Under the pieces are notes generated by a model that saw nothing but the letters and a program-made list of their open reading frames with translations, was not told the DNA's origin and did not search any database. A DNA stretch of 64,000 nucleotides from CAYQMF01 sp964418595. Its GTDB lineage: Bacteria > Planctomycetota > UBA1135 > UBA2386. This document shows, piece after piece, positions 1 through 8,802 of the stretch (position 1 is its first letter; each line of letters begins with the position of its first letter). Location: assembly GCA_964418595.1 (NCBI GenBank), contig CAYQMF010000014.1, positions 1 through 64,000 of the forward strand, read 5' to 3'. A program made the position numbers and the translations under genes.

Positions 1-75
1 CCGTGCGAGGCGGGCACAGCATGCCGCAGCTTCAGGGCTGCGCCAAGCCCCTGCGGCGGAGGGCGGAAGGACGGA

Positions 76-1194
76 CTAGTTGCCGCGCAAGACCCGGCTG
101 CGCGCGGCCTGCGCCATCGGGTGCGGCTCGTCGATCACGATCACCGAGTACGGGTGGTCGGCGTACATGTTGTCCCGCTCCTCCACCCGGATGACGCCGC
201 GGTTGCGGAGGTCGTTGATGAGCGCACGGCGCTCCGGGTGGACCAGGTTGCTGAAGTGCTGGCTCATCGGGCCCTTCAGGAACGGCGAGAGCCAGACGTC
301 GGGCGAGTCGTGGCGGATCTGCGACCGCACCATCAGCTCGAGACACTGCCGCAACCGCTCTTCGTGTTCCTCCGGCGCCACCGGGCGCTGCGTCTTCCAC
401 GTCACCGGGATGTGCCCGACCACGTGCGGCCCGTCGTCGCAACCCCGCATCGGCGCCACGGGCGGCGCTGCCATCAGCAGCGAACTCGCGGCTTGCACCG
501 CAGCGGGGCCGTGCCCCTGCGGCGGAGTCGCTTGAGCCGGGGCGTCGCCATCGTGCACCGTCACCGTGGCTTCCTGGGTCGCGCCGCCGTTGCCGTGGCC
601 GTTGGTCGCGGCGTGGGGCGTGCCCCCGCCGTTCGTCTCCGGCGCAGCGGTCGGGCTCGTCGCGCGCGGCGCGGGCTCGACGCCCTTGCCCGCCGGCCGG
701 CTCTTGAGCAGGTCGAGCGCGTTCCAGAACCGATCCACGCCGACCCGCTCGCGCAGGTCGCCGCTGGTCGTGTCGGGGATCGCGACCACGAGCAGCTCGC
801 GCCCCTCCTCCAGGACCTGACGGGCCAGGGGGATGAAGTCGCGATCACCGGACACGATCACCACGAGCGGGATGTCCTGGCGCCGGAACACGACCCGCGC
901 GGTGTCGAGCGCGAGCTGGATGTCCGCCGAGTTCTTGCCCGAGTGGCTGATCAGGACGTACTGCGGATCGAGCCCCATGAGCGCGAGGTCGTGCGCGACC
1001 TCGACTCCGGGGTAGGTGTCGAACGCGGCGTAGCTGCGTCCCAGCACCATGGGGTTGCCTTCCTGGCGCAGGCGCGCGAGAAGGCCTTCGAGGATCTGCA
1101 GGCTCGCTTCGCGGGTTCTGACTCCGGGGCCGTCGGTTCGGTTCTTGAGGGAGAGGAAGAGGTTCTCGAAATCGACGAAGACTGCGGCATTCAT
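76..1194 (-). CDS. NYN-domain (PIN-like) protein, putative RNase
   Basis: A 372-residue protein with an N-terminal NYN/LabA-type domain (about 1-165). The expected acidic residues are visible: VDFEN with D8, SADIQLALD with D91 and D97, and SGDRDF with D117/D119. This family has a PIN-like metal-dependent RNase fold. Residues about 170-265 are a Pro/Ala/Gly/Thr-rich linker. The last ~110 residues look like a small helical domain, possibly winged-helix or LOTUS-like RNA binding (inference). I chose ATG at 1194 because MNAAVFVDFEN is the usual beginning of the domain; upstream in-frame codons add a non-conserved 23-residue lead. It lies 124 nt downstream of speA on the same strand. The substrate is unknown. 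Confidence 0.85.
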   Translation of the reverse strand: MNAAVFVDFENLFLSLKNRTDGPGVRTREASLQILEGLLARLRQEGNPMVLGRSYAAFDTYPGVEVAHDLALMGLDPQYVLISHSGKNSADIQLALDTARVVFRRQDIPLVVIVSGDRDFIPLARQVLEEGRELLVVAIPDTTSGDLRERVGVDRFWNALDLLKSRPAGKGVEPAPRATSPTAAPETNGGGTPHAATNGHGNGGATQEATVTVHDGDAPAQATPPQGHGPAAVQAASSLLMAAPPVAPMRGCDDGPHVVGHIPVTWKTQRPVAPEEHEERLRQCLELMVRSQIRHDSPDVWLSPFLKGPMSQHFSNLVHPERRALINDLRNRGVIRVEERDNMYADHPYSVIVIDEPHPMAQAARSRVLRGN

Positions 1195-1318
1195 CGACAG
1201 ATCATGAATTGGAAAGTGGGAACGGCGTCGGGCATCCAGCGCGCCCGCCGCGGTCGAGAACATACCATCGCGAGCGCGTCGTGCCGCCCGCCGTCATCGC
1301 CGACCGGCGAAGGCGCGA

Positions 1319-3382
1319 TCAGGCCGAACCGGAGGCCGACGGCTCGCGCGGGTTCGAGGCGCCCGCATTCGATGGCATCGAGCCCGGCGGCGTCGGGGTG
1401 AGGACCCCGCCGCGGGCGCCGTTGCCACCCGGCGCCTGGGGCGTCTCGACCCACGCCGCGTCGTCGGGCGCGAGGTACGTGTAGCCGGAGAGACCGCCTT
1501 CGTAGCGCCGCAGGAGCAGGGCGAACTTCTCGATGCGCAGCGTGCCGGCGCGCAGCGCCTTCTCGGCCGCCGTGCGCACCCGGCTCACCAGTTCCTGCTT
1601 GTTGTACTGCACGTAGCCGAGCACCTCGTTCACCGAGTCGCCCTCGACCACGCGCTCCAACTGGTAGCCCCCGTCCTCGCCGAGGCTCACGTGGATCGCG
1701 GTCGTGTCGCCGAACAGGTTGTGCAGGTCGCCGAGGATCTCCTGGTAGGCACCGACGAGGAACAAGGCCATGTAGTACGGCTTGCTGGGCTCGAAGGCGT
1801 GCAGCTCGAGCACATCCTTCTCCTCGCGCAGGCCGATGAACTTGTCCATCTTGCCGTCGCTGTCGCAGGTCAGGTCGACCAGCGTCCCCTTGCGGGTCGG
1901 CTTCTCGGTGAGGCGATGGATCGGCATCACCGGGAAGAGCTGCTTGACGGCCCAGTGGTCCGGCGCCGACTGGAACACCGAGAAGTTGCAGAAGTACGTG
2001 TCGGCCAGCGCGCGCTCGAGCCCCTGCAGCTCGTCGGGCACGTAGTCCATCTCGCGCACCGTCACGTGGATCTTCTCGCAGATCGCCCAGAACATCCGCT
2101 CCGCGATCGCGCGACCCTCGAGGTCCAGGTAGCCGAGGTCGAACAGGCTGAACGCCTCCTCCTTCATCTGCAGGGCGTCGTGGTACGACTCGAGGCAGTT
2201 GCGGCGACTGACGTTCCTCCAGACTTCGAGCAGACCCTGGATGGTGGAGTTGGGGTGCTTCTCGTTCTCCGGCGTGGGCCCCTTGGCCGCGACCCGGTCG
2301 ACGCCCAGCACGTTGAACACCAGCACCGAGTGGTGCGCGACCAGCGCGCGCCCCGACTCGCTGACGATGTCCGGGTGCGGGATGCCCTTCTTGTCACACG
2401 CCTCGCCGATCGCGTACACGACGTCGTTCGCGTACTCCTGCATCGAGTAGTTCATCGACGAGTGGTACGCCGTCTTCGAGCCGTCGTAGTCGACGGCGAG
2501 GCCGCCGCCGACGTCGAGGAACTTGGGCGTCGCCCCCATCTGGTGCAGCTCGACGAACACCCGGCTGGCCTCGCGCAAGGCGTCCTTGATCGAACGGATG
2601 TTGGTGATCTGGCTGCCGATGTGGAAGTGGACGAGTTCCAGGCAGGACAGCATCCCCTCCTGGCGCAGGCGACCGATCACGTCGACCAGCTCGGCCGCGG
2701 TGAGCCCGAACTTGGCGCGCGCGCCGCCCGACTCCATCCACTTGCCCGAACCGCGGGCGTTGAGGCGGACGCGGGCACCGAGGTGCGGCTTGATGTCGAG
2801 GCGCCGCGCGATCTGCAGGATCGTGTCCAGCTCGTCGAACCGGTCGATGACGATCACCGGGTAGCGCCCGAGGTCCTGAGCGAGGATCGCCGTCTCGATG
2901 TAGGTGCTGTCCTTGTAGCCGTTGCAGATGATCAAGGCATCCGGCGTGTCGTTGTGCGCCAGCGCCACGAGCAGCTCCGGCTTGCTGCCGGCCTCGAGGC
3001 CGAGCCCGTACGACTTGCCGAACTCCACCAGCTCCTCGACCACGTCGCGCTGCTGGTTGACCTTGATCGGGTACACGCCGCGGTAGCGACCGCGGTAGCC
3101 GAACTCGGCGATGGCCGTCTGGAACGCCCCGAACAACCGCTGCAACCTGTGGTTGAGCACGTCGGTGAAGCGCAACAGCACCGGCAGCTCGTACCCGCGG
3201 CGCCGCAGATCCTCGACGAGTTCGAACAAGCTCACCGACTGCCCGCCGGGGCCGTTGGGCGTCACCACCACCTGGCCGTTCTTGTCGATCTCGAAGTAGT
3301 CGCCACCCCAGTGGTTGACGCAATACAGGTCAGAGCTGTCCTGCACGGTCCAGGGGCGCATGTCGCGGGTGGGCTTGCTCAA
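1319..3382 (-). CDS. speA: Biosynthetic arginine decarboxylase
   Basis: PLP-dependent decarboxylation of arginine to agmatine, the first step of the agmatine route to putrescine. At 687 residues it is slightly longer than typical SpeA (about 630-660). The N-terminal WTVQDSSDLYCVNHWG block and the PLP-lysine motif YPIKVNQ (K107) are characteristic. Further alanine-racemase-fold blocks include HFHIGSQ and DVGGGLAVDYDG. The last ~35 residues are a Gly/Pro/Ser-rich tail outside the family core. I start at TTG 3382 because GGAGGT at 3391-3396 sits 8 nt upstream; the next ATG (3361) lies 7 codons inside. It is divergent from glyA. Confidence 0.95.
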   Translation of the reverse strand: MSKPTRDMRPWTVQDSSDLYCVNHWGGDYFEIDKNGQVVVTPNGPGGQSVSLFELVEDLRRRGYELPVLLRFTDVLNHRLQRLFGAFQTAIAEFGYRGRYRGVYPIKVNQQRDVVEELVEFGKSYGLGLEAGSKPELLVALAHNDTPDALIICNGYKDSTYIETAILAQDLGRYPVIVIDRFDELDTILQIARRLDIKPHLGARVRLNARGSGKWMESGGARAKFGLTAAELVDVIGRLRQEGMLSCLELVHFHIGSQITNIRSIKDALREASRVFVELHQMGATPKFLDVGGGLAVDYDGSKTAYHSSMNYSMQEYANDVVYAIGEACDKKGIPHPDIVSESGRALVAHHSVLVFNVLGVDRVAAKGPTPENEKHPNSTIQGLLEVWRNVSRRNCLESYHDALQMKEEAFSLFDLGYLDLEGRAIAERMFWAICEKIHVTVREMDYVPDELQGLERALADTYFCNFSVFQSAPDHWAVKQLFPVMPIHRLTEKPTRKGTLVDLTCDSDGKMDKFIGLREEKDVLELHAFEPSKPYYMALFLVGAYQEILGDLHNLFGDTTAIHVSLGEDGGYQLERVVEGDSVNEVLGYVQYNKQELVSRVRTAAEKALRAGTLRIEKFALLLRRYEGGLSGYTYLAPDDAAWVETPQAPGGNGARGGVLTPTPPGSMPSNAGASNPREPSASGSA

Positions 3383-3390
3383 CTTGGGGC

Positions 3391-3396
3391 ACCTCC
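3391..3396 (-). promoter_or_regulatory. Shine-Dalgarno of speA
   Basis: The minus strand reads GGAGGT, ending 8 nt before a TTG codon in the speA frame. It decides the speA start in favour of TTG over the internal ATG. Confidence 0.7.
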
Positions 3397-3437
3397 GAAG
3401 GGTGAGAGCGGCGTGGGCTTGGTGGAGAAGCGGCGCA

Positions 3438-3466
3438 TTGAACACACCCGGGCCGCCTTTGTGAAT
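3438..3466 (+). promoter_or_regulatory. Possible glyA promoter
   Basis: TTGAAC (3438-3443) and GTGAAT (3461-3466) are separated by exactly 17 nt in the speA-glyA divergent gap, resembling -35/-10 boxes. The -10 match is poor at its second base. The element is nearly palindromic, so it could serve either gene. Confidence 0.25.
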
Positions 3467-3548
3467 CGCCTCCGCAGAACGGTCGCGCGTCGCGCCGCGG
3501 CCCGCCCGGTGTGGCGGAGCGTCGCAGCCCCCCGTAAGGTCACCGCCA

Positions 3549-4793
3549 GTGACCTCCTTCGCTGCCGTGCACGCTCCTCTCCAGCATCGCGATCCGGAAG
3601 CCGCCGCCCTCCTCGAGGCGGAGCGGCAGCGCCAGGAGTCGACGCTCTCGCTGATCGCCTCCGAGAACCACTGCAGCTCGGCGGTGCGCGCCGCGTGCGC
3701 GAGCGTGGTCACCGACAAGTACGCGGAGGGTTATCCAGGAGCCCGATACTACGGCGGCTGCGAGATCGCCGACCGCTTGGAGGAACTCGCGCGCAGCCGC
3801 GCGTGCCGGCTGTTCGCCGCCCCGCACGCCAACGTGCAGCCGCACTCCGGCACGACCGCCAACCTCACGGCGCTGGCGGCGCTGATGAAGCCCGGTGAGG
3901 CGATGGTCGGGATGGCGCTCAACGCCGGCGGCCACCTGAGCCACGGCTTCAAGGTGAGCCACACGGGGCAGTTCTTCACCCCGCACCAGTACGGCGTGCG
4001 CGCCGACACGGGCCTCGTCGACATGGACCAGGTCCGCGACCTGGTACTGAGGCACCGCCCCAAAGTGCTCGTCGCCGGCGGCTCGAGCTACCCGCGCGCG
4101 CTGCCGTGGGCAGAGTTCCGGGCCATCGCCGACGAGGTCGAGGCGATCCTGCTGGCCGACATCGCGCATCCCGCCGGCCTGATCGCAGCGGGCGTCATGC
4201 CGTCGCCCGTGGGGATCGCCGACATCGTGACCATGACCACGCACAAGACCCTGCGCGGCCCGCGTGGCGGGATGATCCTCTGCGCCGCGTCGCTCGCGGA
4301 GCGGATCGACAAGTCGGTGTTCCCCGGCGGCCAGGGCGGGCCGCTCATGCACCAGATCGCCGGCAAGGCGGTCGCGTTCGGCGAGGCCCTGCAGCCGGAC
4401 TTCGCCGACTACCAACGGCGCGTTCTCGCCAACGCCCAGCGCCTCGCAGAGCGTCTCGGCGAGCGAGGTCTCGCCATCGTCACCGGAGGTACCGACTGCC
4501 ACATGGTGGTGGTGAGCCTCGTCGGCAGGACGCGCTCCGGCGCCGACGTCGAGCGCGACGCGAAGGCCGCCGGCCTCGTCATCAACAAGAACATGGTGCC
4601 CAACGATCCGCGCGGCCCGCGTGTGACCAGCGGCATCCGCGTCGGCACCGCCGCCGCGACTTCGCGCGGCCTCGGCCTCGCCGAGATGGACGTCCTCGCG
4701 GATGTCCTCGCCGATCTGGTGGAGGGTCGCGACCCCGCCGCCCACGCGCGCACCATCGCCGGCCTGTGCGCCCGGCACGCGCTGCCCGGCTAG
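3549..4793 (+). CDS. glyA: Serine hydroxymethyltransferase
   Basis: PLP enzyme that interconverts serine plus tetrahydrofolate with glycine plus 5,10-methylene-THF, the main source of one-carbon units. It has 414 residues, the normal length for the family. Diagnostic blocks are SLIASENH near the N-terminus, DKYAEGYPGARYYGGC, and the PLP-lysine block TTHKTLRGPRGG (K233). Start GTG 3549 is preceded by AAGGT 8 nt upstream; a second in-frame GTG at 3567 is a less likely alternative. It is a single-gene unit, divergent from speA, followed by a long hairpin-rich gap. Confidence 0.96.
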   Translation: MTSFAAVHAPLQHRDPEAAALLEAERQRQESTLSLIASENHCSSAVRAACASVVTDKYAEGYPGARYYGGCEIADRLEELARSRACRLFAAPHANVQPHSGTTANLTALAALMKPGEAMVGMALNAGGHLSHGFKVSHTGQFFTPHQYGVRADTGLVDMDQVRDLVLRHRPKVLVAGGSSYPRALPWAEFRAIADEVEAILLADIAHPAGLIAAGVMPSPVGIADIVTMTTHKTLRGPRGGMILCAASLAERIDKSVFPGGQGGPLMHQIAGKAVAFGEALQPDFADYQRRVLANAQRLAERLGERGLAIVTGGTDCHMVVVSLVGRTRSGADVERDAKAAGLVINKNMVPNDPRGPRVTSGIRVGTAAATSRGLGLAEMDVLADVLADLVEGRDPAAHARTIAGLCARHALPG

Positions 4794-5105
4794 CACTGCT
4801 CTGTCACTTCTTCGAGGCGCGGTGAGATCCGACCGGAACCGCCTACGACATGGAAGCGCAGAAGGCGAACAGGGCAGGGGCTCGGGCTGAGGCTCGGGCT
4901 CGTTGGGACCTGCTGACGTGGGTTGCTGGTCTCCTCTCCACGCCACCGTCTCGTTCGTTCCCCAAACCCGTGCCTGGACGAGCCTGAGCCCGAGCCAGCC
5001 GCTGCTCCGCGCCAGCGGCGCGGAGCAGCGGCGAAGCCCGAGCCCGAACACGCCGACGGACGTACTCCGGGGGCGCAGATTCCTAGCCCGCCGCCATCGC
5101 TGCGC
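4794..5105. other. Non-coding convergent gap with GC-rich inverted repeats
   Basis: No convincing gene lies between the 3' ends of glyA (plus) and the phosphoesterase (minus). It contains iterated CTCGGGCT units (4878-4901), their reverse complement GAGCCCGAGCC (4979-4997, and again near 5034-5047), and a 16-bp perfect hairpin at 4998-5032. The arrangement fits a bidirectional transcription terminator or a repetitive extragenic palindrome. Confidence 0.6.
4998..5032. terminator. 16-bp perfect hairpin, putative bidirectional terminator
   Basis: The left arm 4998-5013 and right arm 5017-5032 are exact reverse complements around a 3-nt AGC loop. There is no T-run, so this is not a classic intrinsic terminator. 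Its place between two convergent genes supports a role in transcript ending or 3'-end protection. Confidence 0.5.
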
Positions 5106-6275
5106 TCACTTGGTGAGCGTGAACTCGTCGATGAGCGCGCCGTGCTGGTCGATGGCCTTCAGCGTCAGGCTCCTGGCGTCGGCGTCCACCACGCAGAAGT
5201 GGTAGGCCTGCGCGCTCTTCACCAACGCGGGGTGTGGGTTCTGGTCGTAGAGGCTCTTGCCGCCGCCGCCCGTCACGACCTCGACGACGCCGCCCTGCGG
5301 CGCGAAACGCTGGTACACGTGGTCGTGCCCGCACAGCAGCAGGTCGACGTGGTTCGCCGTGAGCACGGGCAACATCCGCTCGATGAGGTCGGGGCGGTCG
5401 CCCTGGCGCGAACCCGACCACAACGGAAAGTGCTGCGCGACGATGCGCCACGGTTCGCGCGCCGCAGCGAGGGCCCGCGCGGCGTAGGCGATGCCCGGGT
5501 CGATCCCCACGCTGTGGTTGAGGTTGAGCCCGATCAGGCGCACCGGTCCCCAGGCGATCGAGAAGAAGTGTTCGTCAGCGTCGTCGGGCAGCTCGAAGTT
5601 GGCGAGGAACGGTCGGCCGTGGTCCCACTCCCAGTCGTGGTTGCCGAGCACCGGGTACACCGGTGCGTGGCGCAGCACGTCGGCGAAGGGACGGAAGAAC
5701 CCGGTCCAGTAGTGCCGCTGTTCGCCGCGCGGGTAGACGACGTCGCCGACATGGACCCAGAAGTCGGGCTCGGCGGCCGCGAGGCCTTCACCGATCCTCG
5801 CCACCTCGCTGCTCTGCCAGAGCAGGCGCGAACGCGTCAGCGCGTGGATCGGCGGAGACCGCGTGAGGTTGATCCAGAACGGCAGGCCCCCGGAGTCCCC
5901 GACCACGCCGAACCGCACCCTGGCGTCGGCGGCAACCGGCGGCGTGGTGAAGCTGCCGCTGAGTTCCGCGACGACGGCGCTGCCGTCCGCGACCGTCTCC
6001 TTCGCGACGTACCGGTAGCGCGTGCCCGGCGCGAGTCCCGTTGCCCGCACCACGCAGTGGTTCCCCCGCCGCAGCCACTCGACCGGCAACGGATCGCCGC
6101 CCGCCTCGGGGACAACCGACATCTCGACCGCCACCGCTTGCCAGCCGAGCCAGCAGATCTTGGCGCTCGTGGTGCGCACGTCCTGCACGTAGGCCCCGCT
6201 CCGCACGCGCGGCTCGGGGTGGCTCGGCAACAGCAGGAGGAGCGCCGCGACGGTGGCGACGAGCTTGCCCTTCAT
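5106..6275 (-). CDS. Secreted purple-acid-phosphatase-like metallophosphoesterase
   Basis: 389 residues. A hydrophobic signal peptide (about 1-20) is followed by a fibronectin-III-like N-terminal domain and a calcineurin-type phosphoesterase domain. The dinuclear-metal motifs appear in order: GDSG, GDVVYP, GNHDWE, the AQHFPLW histidine and GHDHVY. This is the architecture of purple acid phosphatases, which hydrolyse phosphomonoesters outside the cytoplasm. TACAAC lies 6 nt before the ATG, so the mRNA may have almost no leader. Substrate cannot be assigned from sequence. Confidence 0.88.
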   Translation of the reverse strand: MKGKLVATVAALLLLLPSHPEPRVRSGAYVQDVRTTSAKICWLGWQAVAVEMSVVPEAGGDPLPVEWLRRGNHCVVRATGLAPGTRYRYVAKETVADGSAVVAELSGSFTTPPVAADARVRFGVVGDSGGLPFWINLTRSPPIHALTRSRLLWQSSEVARIGEGLAAAEPDFWVHVGDVVYPRGEQRHYWTGFFRPFADVLRHAPVYPVLGNHDWEWDHGRPFLANFELPDDADEHFFSIAWGPVRLIGLNLNHSVGIDPGIAYAARALAAAREPWRIVAQHFPLWSGSRQGDRPDLIERMLPVLTANHVDLLLCGHDHVYQRFAPQGGVVEVVTGGGGKSLYDQNPHPALVKSAQAYHFCVVDADARSLTLKAIDQHGALIDEFTLTK

Positions 6276-6342
6276 GCGCGCGTTGTAGGGGCGATGCCGG
6301 CGCCGGGCCAGCTTGGTTCGCGACGGCGTCCAGCGACTCAGG

Positions 6343-7329
6343 TCACCGGATCGCGATGTCGAGCGCGTTGGTCGCCGTCATCGGCAGCGACCGCCCGCTC
6401 AACGTGTCCACGAAGGCGGCCTGCACCCGCACGTTCGCGACGAGACCGGCTGGCAGCGGCAAGGGCACCGAGGCGGTGCCTTCGGCGAACTTGGGATCCC
6501 CAGGGCCGGTCGACACCACGACCGAGACCGCAGGCGACACGTGCAACATGCAGCCGGTGATCCCGATCGGCGTCAGATCCAGGGGCGGGATCGGCGTGCC
6601 GATCATCAACACCACCGGAGAGAGCGGCGCGGCGCCGATCAGGTCGACGCGGAAGTTGGCGTTGCCGGCGGTCGGCAGCTCCGGCGCGCCGAGGACCGGA
6701 TAGTTCCGCCAGGAGCTCACGCAGGAGTCTCCCACGGGCGTGACGCCGGCTGCGTTCACGAACAGGCGCACCGGGGTGGAGGTCATCTCGAGGCCGTCGC
6801 CCCCATGGAAGGCCCAGATGTCGCCCTGGCCGTTGCGCCCATCGCCGTCGACGGTGTTGCACGTCACCCACATGTCGATCGGGCCGGGCGCGTTCGGCGC
6901 CGTGTAGCCGTAGTCCCAGCGCCGGCCGTTCGAGGCGTGCGCGAACGTGTGCGTGATCGCCGTCCCCCCCAGGTCGATGCGCGAGTTGGTGCCGGCGCTG
7001 AAGGTTCCGCCGCTCACGTCCGACGAGAACCCGCCCCAGTTGGCCACCTGCGGACGCCCGCCGGTGACGGTGGTCGAGACGGAGATCGCCTGTCCCGGCG
7101 TGAGGGACCGCGCGCTGAGCGCCACGCGCACCGCGATCAGGTTGCCCCCCGGCGAGGTGCGATGGCACGCGCCACAGCCCGGCATCGCCTGGTTGACGTC
7201 CGGCGGCACGATGCCGGCGGTGCCGTTGAAGCCCGGGATCGCCCCCGTGCCGTACGACCACAGGGTGGACACCAGCAACGCACCGACGGGAACGAGACTG
7301 AGTGACGCGAGGCGGAGGCGAAGGGTCAT
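6343..7329 (-). CDS. Secreted CXXCH protein, choice-of-anchor V/Reeler-like
   Basis: 328 residues. It has an N-terminal hydrophobic signal (about 8-28) and then a GFNGTAG...CGACH block (C52, C55, H56), which matches the c-type haem-binding motif seen at the start of choice-of-anchor V proteins. A beta-rich Reeler-like domain follows. The C-terminal ~110 residues contain a small-residue-rich module (around PLDLTPIGITGC) that may be an export or anchoring domain; a vaguely similar C-terminus occurs in the secreted protein at 30662-33004. ATG 7329 is preferred over a TTG two codons upstream. No redox partner lies nearby, and haem attachment is unproven. Confidence 0.7.
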   Translation of the reverse strand: MTLRLRLASLSLVPVGALLVSTLWSYGTGAIPGFNGTAGIVPPDVNQAMPGCGACHRTSPGGNLIAVRVALSARSLTPGQAISVSTTVTGGRPQVANWGGFSSDVSGGTFSAGTNSRIDLGGTAITHTFAHASNGRRWDYGYTAPNAPGPIDMWVTCNTVDGDGRNGQGDIWAFHGGDGLEMTSTPVRLFVNAAGVTPVGDSCVSSWRNYPVLGAPELPTAGNANFRVDLIGAAPLSPVVLMIGTPIPPLDLTPIGITGCMLHVSPAVSVVVSTGPGDPKFAEGTASVPLPLPAGLVANVRVQAAFVDTLSGRSLPMTATNALDIAIR

Positions 7330-7425
7330 GGGCAAGTCCGCGGGCCGGTGGCCCGCGCATGCGGCAGGAGAGAGGTGCCGGAGACTAGAGGTGGCGCCGG
7401 GGGGTGGAGATGAGCCGGCGCGATT

Positions 7426-7788
7426 TCACAACGGCGATACGTCCGCGGGCCGGTCGCCGTGCCGGACGACGACGGTGGTGTAGATCCCCCCTCGCACGCT
7501 GAACTCCCCGCTCACCTCGAGCCAGCGCGGCGCGATCGCATCGACCAGATCGCCGAGGATCCGGTTGGTCACCGCCTCGTGGAAGGCGCCCTGGTTGCGG
7601 AACGAGTGGAGGTACAGCTTCAGCGACTTCAACTCGACGCACAGCCGCTCCGGCACGTACCGCAGCGCGATGGTGGCGAAGTCAGGTTGACCGGTCTTGG
7701 GGCACAGACAGGTGAACTCCGGGCAGCGGATCCTGATCTCGTAGTCGCGCTCCGGGTTGGGATTGGCGAAGGTCTCGAGGGCGGTCAT
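7426..7788 (-). CDS. queF: NADPH-dependent 7-cyano-7-deazaguanine (preQ0) reductase
   Basis: Reduces preQ0 to preQ1 in queuosine biosynthesis. At 120 residues it is a short, unimodular QueF. The catalytic block CPEFTCLCPKTGQPDF is intact, with nucleophile C29 and D36. The QueF signature ELKSLKLYLHSFRN (E52) follows. The ATG overlaps the stop of the upstream GT9 gene (ATGA), so translation is probably coupled. A second Q-related gene, gluQ, lies at 55.5-56.5 kb. Confidence 0.95.
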   Translation of the reverse strand: MTALETFANPNPERDYEIRIRCPEFTCLCPKTGQPDFATIALRYVPERLCVELKSLKLYLHSFRNQGAFHEAVTNRILGDLVDAIAPRWLEVSGEFSVRGGIYTTVVVRHGDRPADVSPL

Positions 7789-8801
7789 GGGTTCGGGCGG
7801 GTCACGGCACCTTCCGGGGCGAACTGCATGCACACCGGACCGTCGCGATGATCGCACCGGCGCCGCCGGCAGGGAACACACGACGGCCCATCCCGGCGCA
7901 CGAGGATGCGCGCCCGCGGCGGCGCCGTGCGCTCCGGATCCTGCGGCCCGTACAGCACGGTCACGTCCGCCCCGGCCGCCGCCAGGACATGGATCGGCCC
8001 CTGGTCTGGCCCCACCACCGCGCCCCCCGCGCGCGCGAGCAGGCCGCCCAGGGCGACGAGTCGGCGCACTTCGCCGCGCCCGTGTCGCAGCACCGCGAGT
8101 CCCGGGGGAAGCAGCATGCCCGCCGGCTCGTCCGGCCCCAGCAGGGTGAGCACTGGCCACGGAGAGGTCGCCGCCGCGCGCGCCGCCTGCGCGGCCGGCC
8201 AACTCCGGTTGTCGGCGGCATCGCCGAGGACATGGCACGCGAACGGCCGACCCGTGTCGATGCCGAGGCTCGCGAGCGCCTCTGCTTCGCGTGCCATCTC
8301 CGCCTCCGTGGCGACGACGCGCGGTGGAAGACCTGCCGCCGCATCACCGGCCACGCCCCCCGTCACCGCCCGCACCACGGCGTGCGCGTTGCGCGCCGGA
8401 TGCGGCACGCCTTCGCCGGGAACGAGCTCGTGCAACAACACGGCGCTGCGCGGCTCGCGTCGCCACGGACGATCGATTCCCACGCAACGCTTCGCACCCG
8501 ACGCGCGCGCGATGGTCGCGCTCTTCCAGTTGGCCTGCAGGTCGAGCGCGAGGTCGAAGCGCATCGCACGCAGGCGTCGGACCGTGCGGAGGAAGCCCGC
8601 GAGCGCCGGACGCCGGACATGCGGAATCACGCTGGTGACGTGGGCGAGCCCGTGGAACAGCGGTGCATAGCCCGCCTGCACGACCACGTGCACCTCCCAA
8701 TCGGGTCGACGTCGGGCCAGCGCCTCGATCGCGCCGAGCGCGTGCACGACGTCTCCCATGGCGGACAAGCGCACGGCCAGCACGCGCGCGCCGCCCGCCA
8801 C
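7785..8801 (-). CDS. Glycosyltransferase family 9 (heptosyltransferase-like)
   Basis: 338 residues with GT-B fold. The N-terminal RLSAMGDVVHALGAI motif is the ADP-heptose:LPS heptosyltransferase hallmark. Blocks such as CVGIDRPWRR and a C-terminal VGPDQGPIHVLAAAG donor site (D in GPDQG) agree. It likely transfers a heptose-type sugar to an envelope glycolipid core. The Cys-rich C-terminus (CVPCRRRRCDHRDGPVC) is seen in some GT9 enzymes. GTG 8801 follows the GT39 stop by 1 nt, and its own stop overlaps the queF start. Confidence 0.88.
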   Translation of the reverse strand: MAGGARVLAVRLSAMGDVVHALGAIEALARRRPDWEVHVVVQAGYAPLFHGLAHVTSVIPHVRRPALAGFLRTVRRLRAMRFDLALDLQANWKSATIARASGAKRCVGIDRPWRREPRSAVLLHELVPGEGVPHPARNAHAVVRAVTGGVAGDAAAGLPPRVVATEAEMAREAEALASLGIDTGRPFACHVLGDAADNRSWPAAQAARAAATSPWPVLTLLGPDEPAGMLLPPGLAVLRHGRGEVRRLVALGGLLARAGGAVVGPDQGPIHVLAAAGADVTVLYGPQDPERTAPPRARILVRRDGPSCVPCRRRRCDHRDGPVCMQFAPEGAVTRPNP

Positions 8802-8802
8802 G

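Noticed and set aside
1..75. Possible partial gene at the left edge
   Set aside because: Too short and without recognisable coding signal. Nothing can be supported before the NYN gene's stop.
3383..3548. Riboswitch in the speA-glyA gap
   Set aside because: No glycine, SAM or other conserved riboswitch core could be recognised by eye in this 166-nt GC-rich stretch.
1691..3898. Long open frame antisense to speA
   Set aside because: Its translation is Arg/Val/His/Asp-rich with no domain, and it mirrors the well-supported speA frame. Long antisense frames are expected at this GC content.
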